Positions 16,078 through 23,104 of a stretch of 37,845 bases of DNA are shown here, in pieces (within the stretch, counting starts at the first letter, position 1; each line of letters opens with the position of its first letter). Both the position numbers and the translations under genes were made by a program. The notes under the pieces were generated by a model that saw nothing but the letters and a program-made list of their open reading frames with translations, was not told the DNA's origin and did no database searches. The DNA comes from Desulfobulbaceae bacterium (GTDB lineage: Bacteria; Desulfobacterota; Desulfobulbia; Desulfobulbales; Desulfobulbaceae): positions 1 through 37,845 of the forward strand of contig JAABPV010000026.1 of the NCBI GenBank assembly GCA_011391865.1. Reading direction: 5' to 3'.

Positions 16078-16851
16078 TCATTTGCCCTTGTACTCATCGA
16101 GGTAGATCCACAGTACCGCACCAAGCTCTACACCTTTCTCTTCGCCAGCTGGGTTCTTCAGCTTATAGTCCGCCTCGTTGAGGGCCGAAAAGCCCCACCA
16201 GCCAGGCTGCGGGCACGTGAAGGTGAACACGCCATTCTCGTCAGCCTTAACCACCTGAGTGACATGGTAGTCGCTCGGAGCCGTGTATCTCTTATCCTTA
16301 TTGTACAGTTCCACCTCCACTGCTGCGCCCGGTACTGGCTTGCCGTTAAGCAGCACCTTGCCACTGAAACTGTTGCCTGTGTAGTTGCCGAAAGGCCGTG
16401 TCATGGGTACGATCTCAGTGGCTATGCCGACCGGCTCGTCCCAGCCTTGATCGTCGCCAAAGGCTGCAATGATGGTCTTGGTGTAGTGGATGATGCTCAG
16501 GTCTTCAGCAGGCTCCCAGTACGGCTCCGGCTCCATGACCAGGCTGTACACACCCGGCTTTTTAATGGCGATGTCCGTTGTCCAAGCCTGATGCTCCATG
16601 ACCTTGCCCTCCTTGAGTTGAGGGAGCAGGTCGATCTTGTCACTGCCGGATATCATCTGGAACTGCTTGGGCTTGACCATGTTCATCCCAATCATCTCAA
16701 AGGGATGCGAGAAGGAGACTTCGACAGTGACGCTCTTCTTCTCAGGGGTGATGATGTTCTCCGTTGGAATGACCATGCCAAAGTGGGCAAAGGCCTCGCT
16801 GGTCAGCAGCGCGAGGAGGGCGGCGGTCATGGCTGTGGCTTTGATCTGCAT
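16078..16851 (-). CDS. nikK: DUF4198 periplasmic protein, NikK-type nickel uptake component
   Basis: A 257-aa protein. A signal peptide (MQIKATAMTAALLALLTSEA, then FAHFG) is followed by an Ig-like DUF4198 domain with VEVSFSHPFEMIGMNM and a second beta-rich part around GKVLLNGKPVPGAAVEVELY. The protein ends in a region with CPQPGWWGFSAL. The mature N-terminus would be His-rich (AHFG), and several His and Met residues could bind nickel. DUF4198 proteins (NikK) accompany NikM/NikL/NikQ in Desulfobacterota (family knowledge). The ATG at 16849-16851 has AAGGAG 7 nt upstream, which decides the start over a longer frame from 16905. Confidence 0.85.
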   Translation of the reverse strand: MQIKATAMTAALLALLTSEAFAHFGMVIPTENIITPEKKSVTVEVSFSHPFEMIGMNMVKPKQFQMISGSDKIDLLPQLKEGKVMEHQAWTTDIAIKKPGVYSLVMEPEPYWEPAEDLSIIHYTKTIIAAFGDDQGWDEPVGIATEIVPMTRPFGNYTGNSFSGKVLLNGKPVPGAAVEVELYNKDKRYTAPSDYHVTQVVKADENGVFTFTCPQPGWWGFSALNEADYKLKNPAGEEKGVELGAVLWIYLDEYKGK

Positions 16852-16922
16852 GTGTTCAGCTCCTTGGTTGATGTTGGTGCGTTGGATAAGAGGATAGGCT
16901 GCCACTGCGGCGGCCCATAGGT

Positions 16923-17522
16923 TCAGGAATGCTTCGTTCTCCGGCTCTGTGCCCAGGCGGCGAGACCAGCTAGGCCGATCAGCCAGCCGAGGCCGCCGAG
17001 GATGTCGCGCAGGCTTGGCTCTGGGTTAAGATGTTCCGCAAGACTCTGGCGGATAGGCGACAGGGCCTTGCTCATCTCCTCGGCTATGACACGCCGGATC
17101 TGCTCCTCGTTGAGGCCTGCTCCAGATGCGCTGCCCGCCTGCGCTGATGCCGCTGGAGCAGCAGTTTCGACAGGTCTTGCTTGGGCGTAGTCAGTAGCTT
17201 CCAGCAGCCATTCACCACGATGTCCTTCACCGCCGTTAGCCACAATCAGAAGATCAGGCCGAGCCTGCTGGGCCTGATCCGGCAAGGCGAAGCGGAAGGC
17301 ACCGTTCTCGTCGCAGGCGGTTTCCGCCAACACGGCATGGTCTGCCGCGTTCTGCACCGCAATCTGGACATTCTTAGCCTTGCGTCCGCCGCTGAACTTG
17401 ACCTCGCCGCGAATCTCGCTGCCTTCTGGCCAAGCGAAGATGCTGAGTTTGTGCGCCTGCGCGGCAAGGGGCAGTAGGAGCAGGACAGCAAGCAGTATGA
17501 CGAGATGAGCAAGGCGCTTCAT
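16923..17522 (-). CDS. nikL: NikL-type membrane-anchored nickel transport component
   Basis: A 199-aa protein. The signal peptide (MKRLAHLVILLAVLLLLPLA) is cleaved before AQAHKLSIFAW, which leaves a histidine near the mature N-terminus. A carboxypeptidase-regulatory-like beta domain follows (IRGEVKFSGGRKAKNVQIAV...DENGAFRFALPD). An Ala/Pro/Ser linker leads to an amphipathic helix (LNEEQIRRVIAEEMSKAL) and one C-terminal membrane helix (GLGWLIGLAGLAAWA). This is the layout of NikL proteins. Its ATG overlaps the nikM stop by 4 bp. It likely assists NikM in nickel capture. Confidence 0.85.
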   Translation of the reverse strand: MKRLAHLVILLAVLLLLPLAAQAHKLSIFAWPEGSEIRGEVKFSGGRKAKNVQIAVQNAADHAVLAETACDENGAFRFALPDQAQQARPDLLIVANGGEGHRGEWLLEATDYAQARPVETAAPAASAQAGSASGAGLNEEQIRRVIAEEMSKALSPIRQSLAEHLNPEPSLRDILGGLGWLIGLAGLAAWAQSRRTKHS

Positions 17523-18124
17523 GACGCGCTCCGTAGCTGTAGGATTTCCGGCTGCACCTTGGCTATGAAGCCAACGATGAAGGCCGTGATGAAGCCTTCG
17601 ATGACCATCACCGGCACGTTGGCAGCAATCACTGTCTGTGCGGGGGCAAGGAAGCCTTCGTCGGAGAAGGCGAGGGCCAAGGCAGTGAGCAGCGAAGAGA
17701 GTAGGATCGAGAGGAAGCCTGCGGTAAAGGCGGCTCCGGGACGGGTGCCGGGCTTATCTAACCAGCGGCGAAACAGATAGCAACAGAGCACGGCGGGCGC
17801 GGCCATGGTCACGGTGTTCACGCCCAAGATGGTCAGGCCGCCGAACTGGAAGAAGACCGCTTGCAGGAAGAGGCCGACGAGGATGGCGGGAAAGCAGGCC
17901 CAGCCCAGCGTCAGGCCGAGCAGCCCGCTCAGGACTAAATGCACCGAGCCGGGACCTATAGGCACATGCACCAGACTGGCAACAAAGAAGGCCGAGGACA
18001 ACAGTGCTGTCGGCATGATGCTTTCAAGATCAAGGCGGCGCAGACCAAGGACTGTTCCGGCTGCGGCTAGTGCGCTGCCGCTGATCAGCACCGGCGCGGA
18101 AAGAACACCTTCAGAGATATGCAT
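17519..18124 (-). CDS. nikM: Nickel ECF transporter substrate-binding membrane protein NikM
   Basis: A 201-aa membrane protein of the CbiM/NikM family. The true start is the ATG at 18122-18124, because the N-terminal MHISEGVL matches the family's Met-His N-terminus, whose amine and His2 bind the metal. A second conserved site is SLVHVPIGPGSVHLVLSG. The frame extends upstream to 18196, but those 24 residues are not family-like. Six or seven hydrophobic segments are visible. It heads the nikM-nikL-nikK-nikQ order, with an operator-like palindrome just upstream. Cobalt is the alternative substrate; NikL and NikK favour nickel. Confidence 0.9.
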   Translation of the reverse strand: MHISEGVLSAPVLISGSALAAAGTVLGLRRLDLESIMPTALLSSAFFVASLVHVPIGPGSVHLVLSGLLGLTLGWACFPAILVGLFLQAVFFQFGGLTILGVNTVTMAAPAVLCCYLFRRWLDKPGTRPGAAFTAGFLSILLSSLLTALALAFSDEGFLAPAQTVIAANVPVMVIEGFITAFIVGFIAKVQPEILQLRSAS

Positions 18125-18144
18125 GGCGGCTTCCTGATGAAGAA

Positions 18145-18191
18145 ATAATACCTGACACGTATTCGTGCTATTGATGCAGTAACACCAATAC
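18145..18191 (-). promoter_or_regulatory. Operator-like palindrome and -10 box upstream of nikM
   Basis: The 33-bp segment 18159-18191 is an extended imperfect dyad: GTATTCGTG (18159-18167) pairs with CACCAATAC (18183-18191), and the inner GTGCTAT pairs with GTAACAC (18179-18185). On the minus strand one half reads GTGTTAC. A TATTAT -10-like box lies at 18145-18150. The dyad covers the expected -35 position. GTGTTAC half-sites are reported for NikR in deltaproteobacteria (from memory), but the spacing here is shorter. Confidence 0.5.
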
Positions 18192-18252
18192 TTCAATGTG
18201 GCTGGCGTGTCAAGCGGGCAATGGATTTTTTTTACAGAGGGAAGCAGCGTGA

Positions 18253-18906
18253 TCAGCGGAAGGATTCTTGCGGAGAAGCGCGCAGGCCCTCCAGCAGAAC
18301 AAACCTGCCCAGCGGCACGATCTCGCAGGGAAAGCAGGCGGTGAAGAGCGGATTATCGCACAATCCGCCGGAGAGATGCAGCCGCTCCGGCGAGCCAGCG
18401 AAGCGGAAGGCGTTGCGGGCAATGCCGCGCACGAATTTTGCTGCCGCCTCCAGCTCAGAGCTGCCTGCGGCCACCGCGTCAAAGATGCTGCTCAGGCCGA
18501 GCACACCGCAGGTGACGGAGAAGCCGCTCTCTGGCACAGGCACGGCGGCATAATCAAGGCGGTAATACTGGGCAAGCAGTTCGATGGTGAAGCCCATTGA
18601 GGCACCGCATTCGGCGTTCCAGCCCATGTCCGCCATCTCGCCGTTCTTGAAGCGGACAAACTTGATGTCCCGGCTGCCGCAGTCGAGCAAGGTGAAGTCC
18701 GGCTCGCTGATCAAGCGTCTGCCGCCCCGCGCCAGTGCGGTCAGCTCGTTGACCGTGCTTGTGCTGCGCCGTTTGGCGTTGTGGCCTGTGCCGATGTCCG
18801 CTTGAAAATCGCGGGGCAGCTCGCGGGCAGGAATGATCTGCGGCCCTGCGTTCTGCGCCGTGTCGAGCAGCTTGCAATAGGAGGTGCCGAAATCAGCCAG
18901 CAGCAC
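18253..18906 (-). CDS. Small ASKHA ATPase, 2-hydroxyacyl-CoA dehydratase activase-like (BcrA/BadF family)
   Basis: A 217-aa protein with GTG start at 18904-18906, five bases after GGAGG and overlapping the end of the HgdB-like gene. LLADFGTSYCKLLD is the phosphate-1 loop. TVNELTALARGG matches the family's E-I-x-x-H-A-K-G region. LLDCGSRDIKFV matches the D-x-G-x-Q-D-x-K phosphate-2 region. Cysteines in WNAECGASMGF and SVTCGVLGLS match the two that bridge a [4Fe-4S] cluster between subunits. It is shorter than typical activases (about 260 aa). The likely job is ATP-driven low-potential electron transfer to the neighbouring protein; the end substrate is unknown. Confidence 0.75.
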   Translation of the reverse strand: MLLADFGTSYCKLLDTAQNAGPQIIPARELPRDFQADIGTGHNAKRRSTSTVNELTALARGGRRLISEPDFTLLDCGSRDIKFVRFKNGEMADMGWNAECGASMGFTIELLAQYYRLDYAAVPVPESGFSVTCGVLGLSSIFDAVAAGSSELEAAAKFVRGIARNAFRFAGSPERLHLSGGLCDNPLFTACFPCEIVPLGRFVLLEGLRASPQESFR

Positions 18907-19648
18907 GACCGCCTCCAAGCACGCCGGACAGCTCCAGAAACGCCTCAATCTTCGCCCTTGCGCTGGAACCTGCGCTGACATCGCAATCCACCCAGAGCGC
19001 CTTGGGATGCCGGGCAGCGAGATGCTTGGCCAAGGCGGTTTTGGCGCAGAACGACTGGGCGAAGAAGACCGTCGGCACCGCAGGGTTGCAATACGATTCC
19101 AGCTCCAGATCCGCCGGGGTTTTATTTTCCATGCAGCGCGTCCAGCCGTAAATGTGGGTGCTGTCCGGGAATGGCGCAAGAATGGAGAAGTCGCGCGGCG
19201 GCACACCCCAGAATCCAGCGGTCGGCGGGCAGGACGGCAGCTGCGGCCAAGGCTGGCAGCTCTGCACGCCCTTGGTGATCCGCCGCATTTTTTCGATCAG
19301 CGGCAAACTGCTTTGGCAGACAGGAAAGCCGAAGCTCTGCGTGTCGGTGTTGCGCGTGGCGACGACAGGGATGCTGAGAATATCCTTCAGCACGGCGGCG
19401 ACATGCAAAGCGCAGTCGCATTTACCGGGGCCGACATCCACATAAATCCGCTCTAAGCGCAGGTTGAGGGCGTTGAGCAGCACGGTGCGCAGGATGGCGC
19501 AGTACACCCGTGGTAAGTATTGATCACTCTGGTCTATGGGCAGAAAAAGCTGCGGTTCGTCGAGGTCAACGATGATCGCCTGCGCCTCGTTGAGCTGGCG
19601 GATGATTTCCAGCGGCGGCACGCCGACGATGCCGATCTTGTTATGCAT
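18893..19648 (-). CDS. Divergent HgdB-like protein paired with activase
   Basis: A 251-aa protein that begins MHNKIGIVGVPPLEIIRQL, resembling the start of 2-hydroxyacyl-CoA dehydratase subunits (vP-Eii-AaG). Cysteines at VYCAIL, GKCDCAL, FPVCQSS and RCMENK could hold an iron-sulphur cluster. The C-terminal part has PKALWVDCDVSAG. At 251 aa it is much shorter than HgdB/HgdA (about 380-430). Its last codons overlap the activase start, so both are translationally coupled. I chose the ATG at 19646-19648; another at 19666 is possible and neither has a strong ribosome site. I assign the family only by similarity of layout and context. Confidence 0.55.
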   Translation of the reverse strand: MHNKIGIVGVPPLEIIRQLNEAQAIIVDLDEPQLFLPIDQSDQYLPRVYCAILRTVLLNALNLRLERIYVDVGPGKCDCALHVAAVLKDILSIPVVATRNTDTQSFGFPVCQSSLPLIEKMRRITKGVQSCQPWPQLPSCPPTAGFWGVPPRDFSILAPFPDSTHIYGWTRCMENKTPADLELESYCNPAVPTVFFAQSFCAKTALAKHLAARHPKALWVDCDVSAGSSARAKIEAFLELSGVLGGGRAAG

Positions 19649-19790
19649 GGCCTGAGAAGAGTTCATCGGGATGCCGTTCATTGCGGATGATGCGTTTGTA
19701 GAAATTGCGCTGCCAGACCTCGTAAGTATCGGTGTTCTGCGCACATCCATTCAGCCACGCGAGGTTGCATCGCCGCACGATGGAGCCAAC

Positions 19791-19983
19791 AGGCTATGAA
19801 CGAACTCGTCCATAGGCTATAAATATTTTCCCATAAGCGCTTAGGCAAGGTTCGTATAAGCGCTTAGGCGAAGTTCCCATAAGCGCTTAGGCAAGGTTCG
19901 TATAAGCGCTTAGGCGAAGTTCGTATAAGCGCTTAGGCGAGGTTCATCTATGTACATAGATCCGTTTCGCCCATGTGCATGGA
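19791..19983. repeat. Palindromic array, 23-bp period, changing palindromes
   Basis: Five copies of TAAGCGCTTA are centred at 19838.5, 19861.5, 19884.5, 19907.5 and 19930.5. At the next two 23-bp steps the sequence changes but symmetry stays: ATCTATGTACATAGAT (centre 19953.5) and CCATGTGCATGG (centre 19976.5). Upstream, AGGCTAT repeats at 19791 and 19814, again 23 bp apart. The array lies between the HgdB-like gene and the NACHT gene. Confidence 0.85.
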
Positions 19984-20032
19984 TGAAAAAGTTCCATGCA
20001 CGGTTGCCGGGTTTCCCATTATGCACATGCAG

Positions 20033-20052
20033 GGGCGGTTCGCGAACCGCCC
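20033..20052. repeat. Perfect 20-bp palindrome at NACHT gene stop
   Basis: GGGCGGTTCGCGAACCGCCC at 20033-20052 is a perfect palindrome immediately after the NACHT gene stop codon (20053-20055). It can form a 10-bp stem with minimal loop. There is no T-run, so it is not a standard intrinsic terminator, but it may stabilise the mRNA end. Confidence 0.7.
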
Positions 20053-22659
20053 TTACGCCTCCTTCTTCTCCAAAATGGTGCCTGTGAGAATAGCACCCTC
20101 TAAGTTCGCACCCTCCAAATTGGCCCCTTCCAGGTTTGCGTTTCGCAAGTTCGCCAAACGAAGGTTTGCGCCCTTGAGATTGGCTCCTGCAAGGTTTGCC
20201 AGATGCAAATTGGCCCCAAAAAGTTTCGCGTGTTCAAGCTGCACCCTGCTTAAATTTGCGTATGCAAGATTTGAAAAAGACAACTTTGTACCTTTAAGGT
20301 AGGACATGGCAAAGTTTGCCTTGTAAAAATTTTGCACTTGTAATCGATAGCCAGATAAATCCAAGTACCCTAACCATGCTGTACAGCCATATAGCCCGCT
20401 CAACCGCGAAATCCACTTCCCAAAGGCTGTCCTTGACTCCAGATCTAGCATAGAACGCTGCTCAGTCAGCTCGGCAAGGTGAAAATGCACGGCCAGTAAA
20501 GCCCCTTCCGCATTCCGCGCCAAACGCAAATGCTCCTTAAAGCCTTTCCCCAAGAACGCATCAGGAAAAGGCAGTCCTTGGTTGATGGTGTAACTGAGCA
20601 GCTCCCGCACCATGCCCTGCAAGGCCAGCAGCTCTTTCTGTGTCATTGCCCGGAACTCGTTGCTGATAAAGCGCAGCAGGTCTTCGTCCATCCGCGTGAT
20701 TGCACAAAATGCAGTCCACTGCTGCAAGGTCTCCTTTTCCGACCAGCCGTCGTCCGGGTCTTCCTGCCGCCGCTTGCGCTGCTTCTGCATCTGCTGCAAC
20801 AGGCGGACGATGCGCAGGGCAGTCAGGTATTCGCCAAAGCTCTTATGAGTGAACTCAAAGGTTGGGTCGCCGTCTTGGCGGTGATCGCTCTGCCGGAAGT
20901 AAAAGGCGGTGAGCAGACGAGTCACGCCTGCCTTGGCTCCTTCTTGGAACTGCTCCAAATAGCGTTCAATGCCGCCCGCTTTGAATTTCTCCCGAATACC
21001 GGCAACCGTGGCGGTGCGCCCGTCCCCATGCCAGACCGCCAAGGCGATTTCCTCCAAGACCCGGATGAAGTCTTTCTCCTCCAGCCTGCCAGCATAAGCA
21101 TTTACCCGGCCACCATCTTCATATTGACGGCAATAAACCGCCTTAATTAAGTCGGCATAGATTTGATTCAGCGTGGTCTCGTCGCTAAACGTGATGGTCT
21201 TGCGGTCATAGCTCAACGCAACCAAGTAATTGAGCAGCGGCTGGGCGGTGATCTCAGCAAAGTGCTGCCGCGCCAAGTCAGCAGGCAGGCCAGTATAGCC
21301 TTTGCCCGCAGCGTCGCTGTACTGCTGCCACCATCGCTGCCGCTGATCTTCGGCCAGCAGTCCGTCCGGGTCGTGGTATTCCTCCCGCTCCTTTTCTGCA
21401 ATAAAGTACGGCAGCACATGGCTGATCTGCTTGGCTTCGCGCAGCTTGGCCGCCACCGACTGAATGACAATCGTCCGCCCGGTGATAATGACCTGCCGTT
21501 GCAGGCCTTGGCTGTTGCCTTCGTGGATGCGGCGCAGCACCTCATCGACAAAGTTATTCGCTTCCTCTGAGGCCGCCTTGCCTTGCTGGGCCAGTTCGTC
21601 CAAGCCGTCAAAGATGATCAGCAGACGGTCTTTGCCTTCTCTGGCAGCGAGCGGATTGCCGGACAGGAAACGGTTGTTCCTGATATGGCTCTCCATCGCT
21701 GTGATCAGGTCATCTGTGGCATTAAAGCGATGCAGGGGAATATACAGGCAGGGGATGTCGGTTTCTGCGGCAATCCGGGCGGCGAATATCTTGGCAAAGG
21801 TGGACTTTCCAGAACCCGGCCCGCCGCTGATGAAGCGCACTGCCGGGCCAGCCGCGAAGTTGTGCAGCCAGTTGCGGAACTCGCTTTCCAGATCAACCAC
21901 AATCCGTTGCACTTTACCCCGATGCGGCGCAAGCTCCGGGCTGCTGTCTTCGTCCGGCTCTTTTTCCTCATAATACGCCCGCAGCGGCACATAGACCTTA
22001 TCCACACCAAAGGCTTCAGCAAACATCCGGTCGCTGATTTGCCGTTGCAGCCATTGGTTGTAGAGCTGCCAGCTCTGTACCTCTACTGTAGCCTTGGTGA
22101 ACGGCGTGTCGAAATGCTGGGTTAAGGCGGCGTAGTCCAGCGGCGCGGCCCGCCATGTCTCATGCAGGGCGGTGACAAAATAATCCGGCAAGCGGCAGGC
22201 TATCTGTTCCGCATCGCCCTTTGCAGCACCGAGTCCTTGCAACCACGCAGCTAACGGGTCGTGCAGTTGCTCCAGCAAGGGCAGCTCGCCAGGCTGTCTG
22301 AAGAAGTCCAAGCTGATGCGCACTTCCGCCCGGCCCATTTCCTCTTCAAAGCGGGCGGAAAGCGTTTCCAGCTCATCCTTTTGCGGAGGATTGCGGAACA
22401 GGTCAATGGAGTTCTTCGCCAGTTCAATCAGAGCGGCGGTCAGCGAGCGGGATATGAGCAGCCAAGCCAGCTCGTTTGGCGGTTTCTGCAAACCGAAGGC
22501 ATCAAGGGTGTTTGTTATCGCAGATTCTCCAACTCCGATCCAGTTACCCGATATGCCTCTTACCGCTGCCTTGCCAAGGCCTTGTAGGAATTTCTTTGAA
22601 TCAAAACGGATGTCCGTATTCCAAACAGAAACCGGCTTAGTGACAGTCATTGTGCACAT
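20053..22659 (-). CDS. NACHT NTPase with C-terminal pentapeptide repeats (NLR-like)
   Basis: An 868-aa protein. Residues 1 to about 275 are an N-terminal region without a motif I recognise. The NACHT NTPase follows: Walker A GGPGSGKST (about 279-287), Walker B LLIIFDGLDEL (about 347-356) and a sensor region IITGRTIVIQ. The conserved FEFTHKSFGEYLTALRI closes the NACHT winged-helix part. From about residue 755 the protein is a pentapeptide-repeat array (A[N/D]LxG pattern, for example ANLKGANLRLANL). STAND NTPases with a repeat sensor often act in antiphage defence (family knowledge); pentapeptide repeats are an unusual sensor. The start is an ATG with GGGAGG 12 nt upstream. It may be read with the lipoprotein gene upstream. 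Confidence 0.85.
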   Translation of the reverse strand: MCTMTVTKPVSVWNTDIRFDSKKFLQGLGKAAVRGISGNWIGVGESAITNTLDAFGLQKPPNELAWLLISRSLTAALIELAKNSIDLFRNPPQKDELETLSARFEEEMGRAEVRISLDFFRQPGELPLLEQLHDPLAAWLQGLGAAKGDAEQIACRLPDYFVTALHETWRAAPLDYAALTQHFDTPFTKATVEVQSWQLYNQWLQRQISDRMFAEAFGVDKVYVPLRAYYEEKEPDEDSSPELAPHRGKVQRIVVDLESEFRNWLHNFAAGPAVRFISGGPGSGKSTFAKIFAARIAAETDIPCLYIPLHRFNATDDLITAMESHIRNNRFLSGNPLAAREGKDRLLIIFDGLDELAQQGKAASEEANNFVDEVLRRIHEGNSQGLQRQVIITGRTIVIQSVAAKLREAKQISHVLPYFIAEKEREEYHDPDGLLAEDQRQRWWQQYSDAAGKGYTGLPADLARQHFAEITAQPLLNYLVALSYDRKTITFSDETTLNQIYADLIKAVYCRQYEDGGRVNAYAGRLEEKDFIRVLEEIALAVWHGDGRTATVAGIREKFKAGGIERYLEQFQEGAKAGVTRLLTAFYFRQSDHRQDGDPTFEFTHKSFGEYLTALRIVRLLQQMQKQRKRRQEDPDDGWSEKETLQQWTAFCAITRMDEDLLRFISNEFRAMTQKELLALQGMVRELLSYTINQGLPFPDAFLGKGFKEHLRLARNAEGALLAVHFHLAELTEQRSMLDLESRTAFGKWISRLSGLYGCTAWLGYLDLSGYRLQVQNFYKANFAMSYLKGTKLSFSNLAYANLSRVQLEHAKLFGANLHLANLAGANLKGANLRLANLRNANLEGANLEGANLEGAILTGTILEKKEA

Positions 22660-22740
22660 TATGTTATGTATCCTCCCGCAGCAGTAGAAATAACCCTAGC
22701 GTACCTACAACCAGATGCAGATACACAGACACAGCAGCGG

Positions 22741-23007
22741 TCAGGGCGCAACTTCTGTTTTTGCGCAGGTCTGGATGCTCTTGGGGCAGTCTCTCATGCC
22801 TTCGACAGGACAAGGCCCCCAGCCCATAGAGACAACCTGAAAGCTATAGCCATCGGGGCAAACGCAACGCACCGGCGCGACCGCAGTATGTTCATATTCC
22901 ACGCCAATCTCGCAGATCTTGGCTGGTTCCTCCGGCGGCTTTGACGCGCAGCCGGATAGCATGAAAAAAGTGGTGCCGATCAGCACCATGCAGCTGATCA
23001 TCTTCAT
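22741..23007 (-). CDS. Small cysteine-rich lipoprotein
   Basis: An 88-aa protein. The signal peptide ends in the lipobox LSGC (MKMISCMVLIGTTFFMLSGC), giving a lipid-anchored Cys. The mature part has six further cysteines, including ICEIG, RCVCPDG, GPCP, DCPK and QTCAK, and is likely disulphide-rich. GGAGG lies 8 nt before the ATG. It sits 97 bp after the M16 protease gene and 81 bp before the NACHT gene. I do not recognise a family or function. Confidence 0.8.
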   Translation of the reverse strand: MKMISCMVLIGTTFFMLSGCASKPPEEPAKICEIGVEYEHTAVAPVRCVCPDGYSFQVVSMGWGPCPVEGMRDCPKSIQTCAKTEVAP

Positions 23008-23104
23008 AAATCAAGCCTCCTATTGAATGTGCCTGAAACGAAAGAAAATGGGCGATGTTGCAGCTTGCGTGTAACCGCTATACAGACACCGCCCTTGCGC
23101 AATC

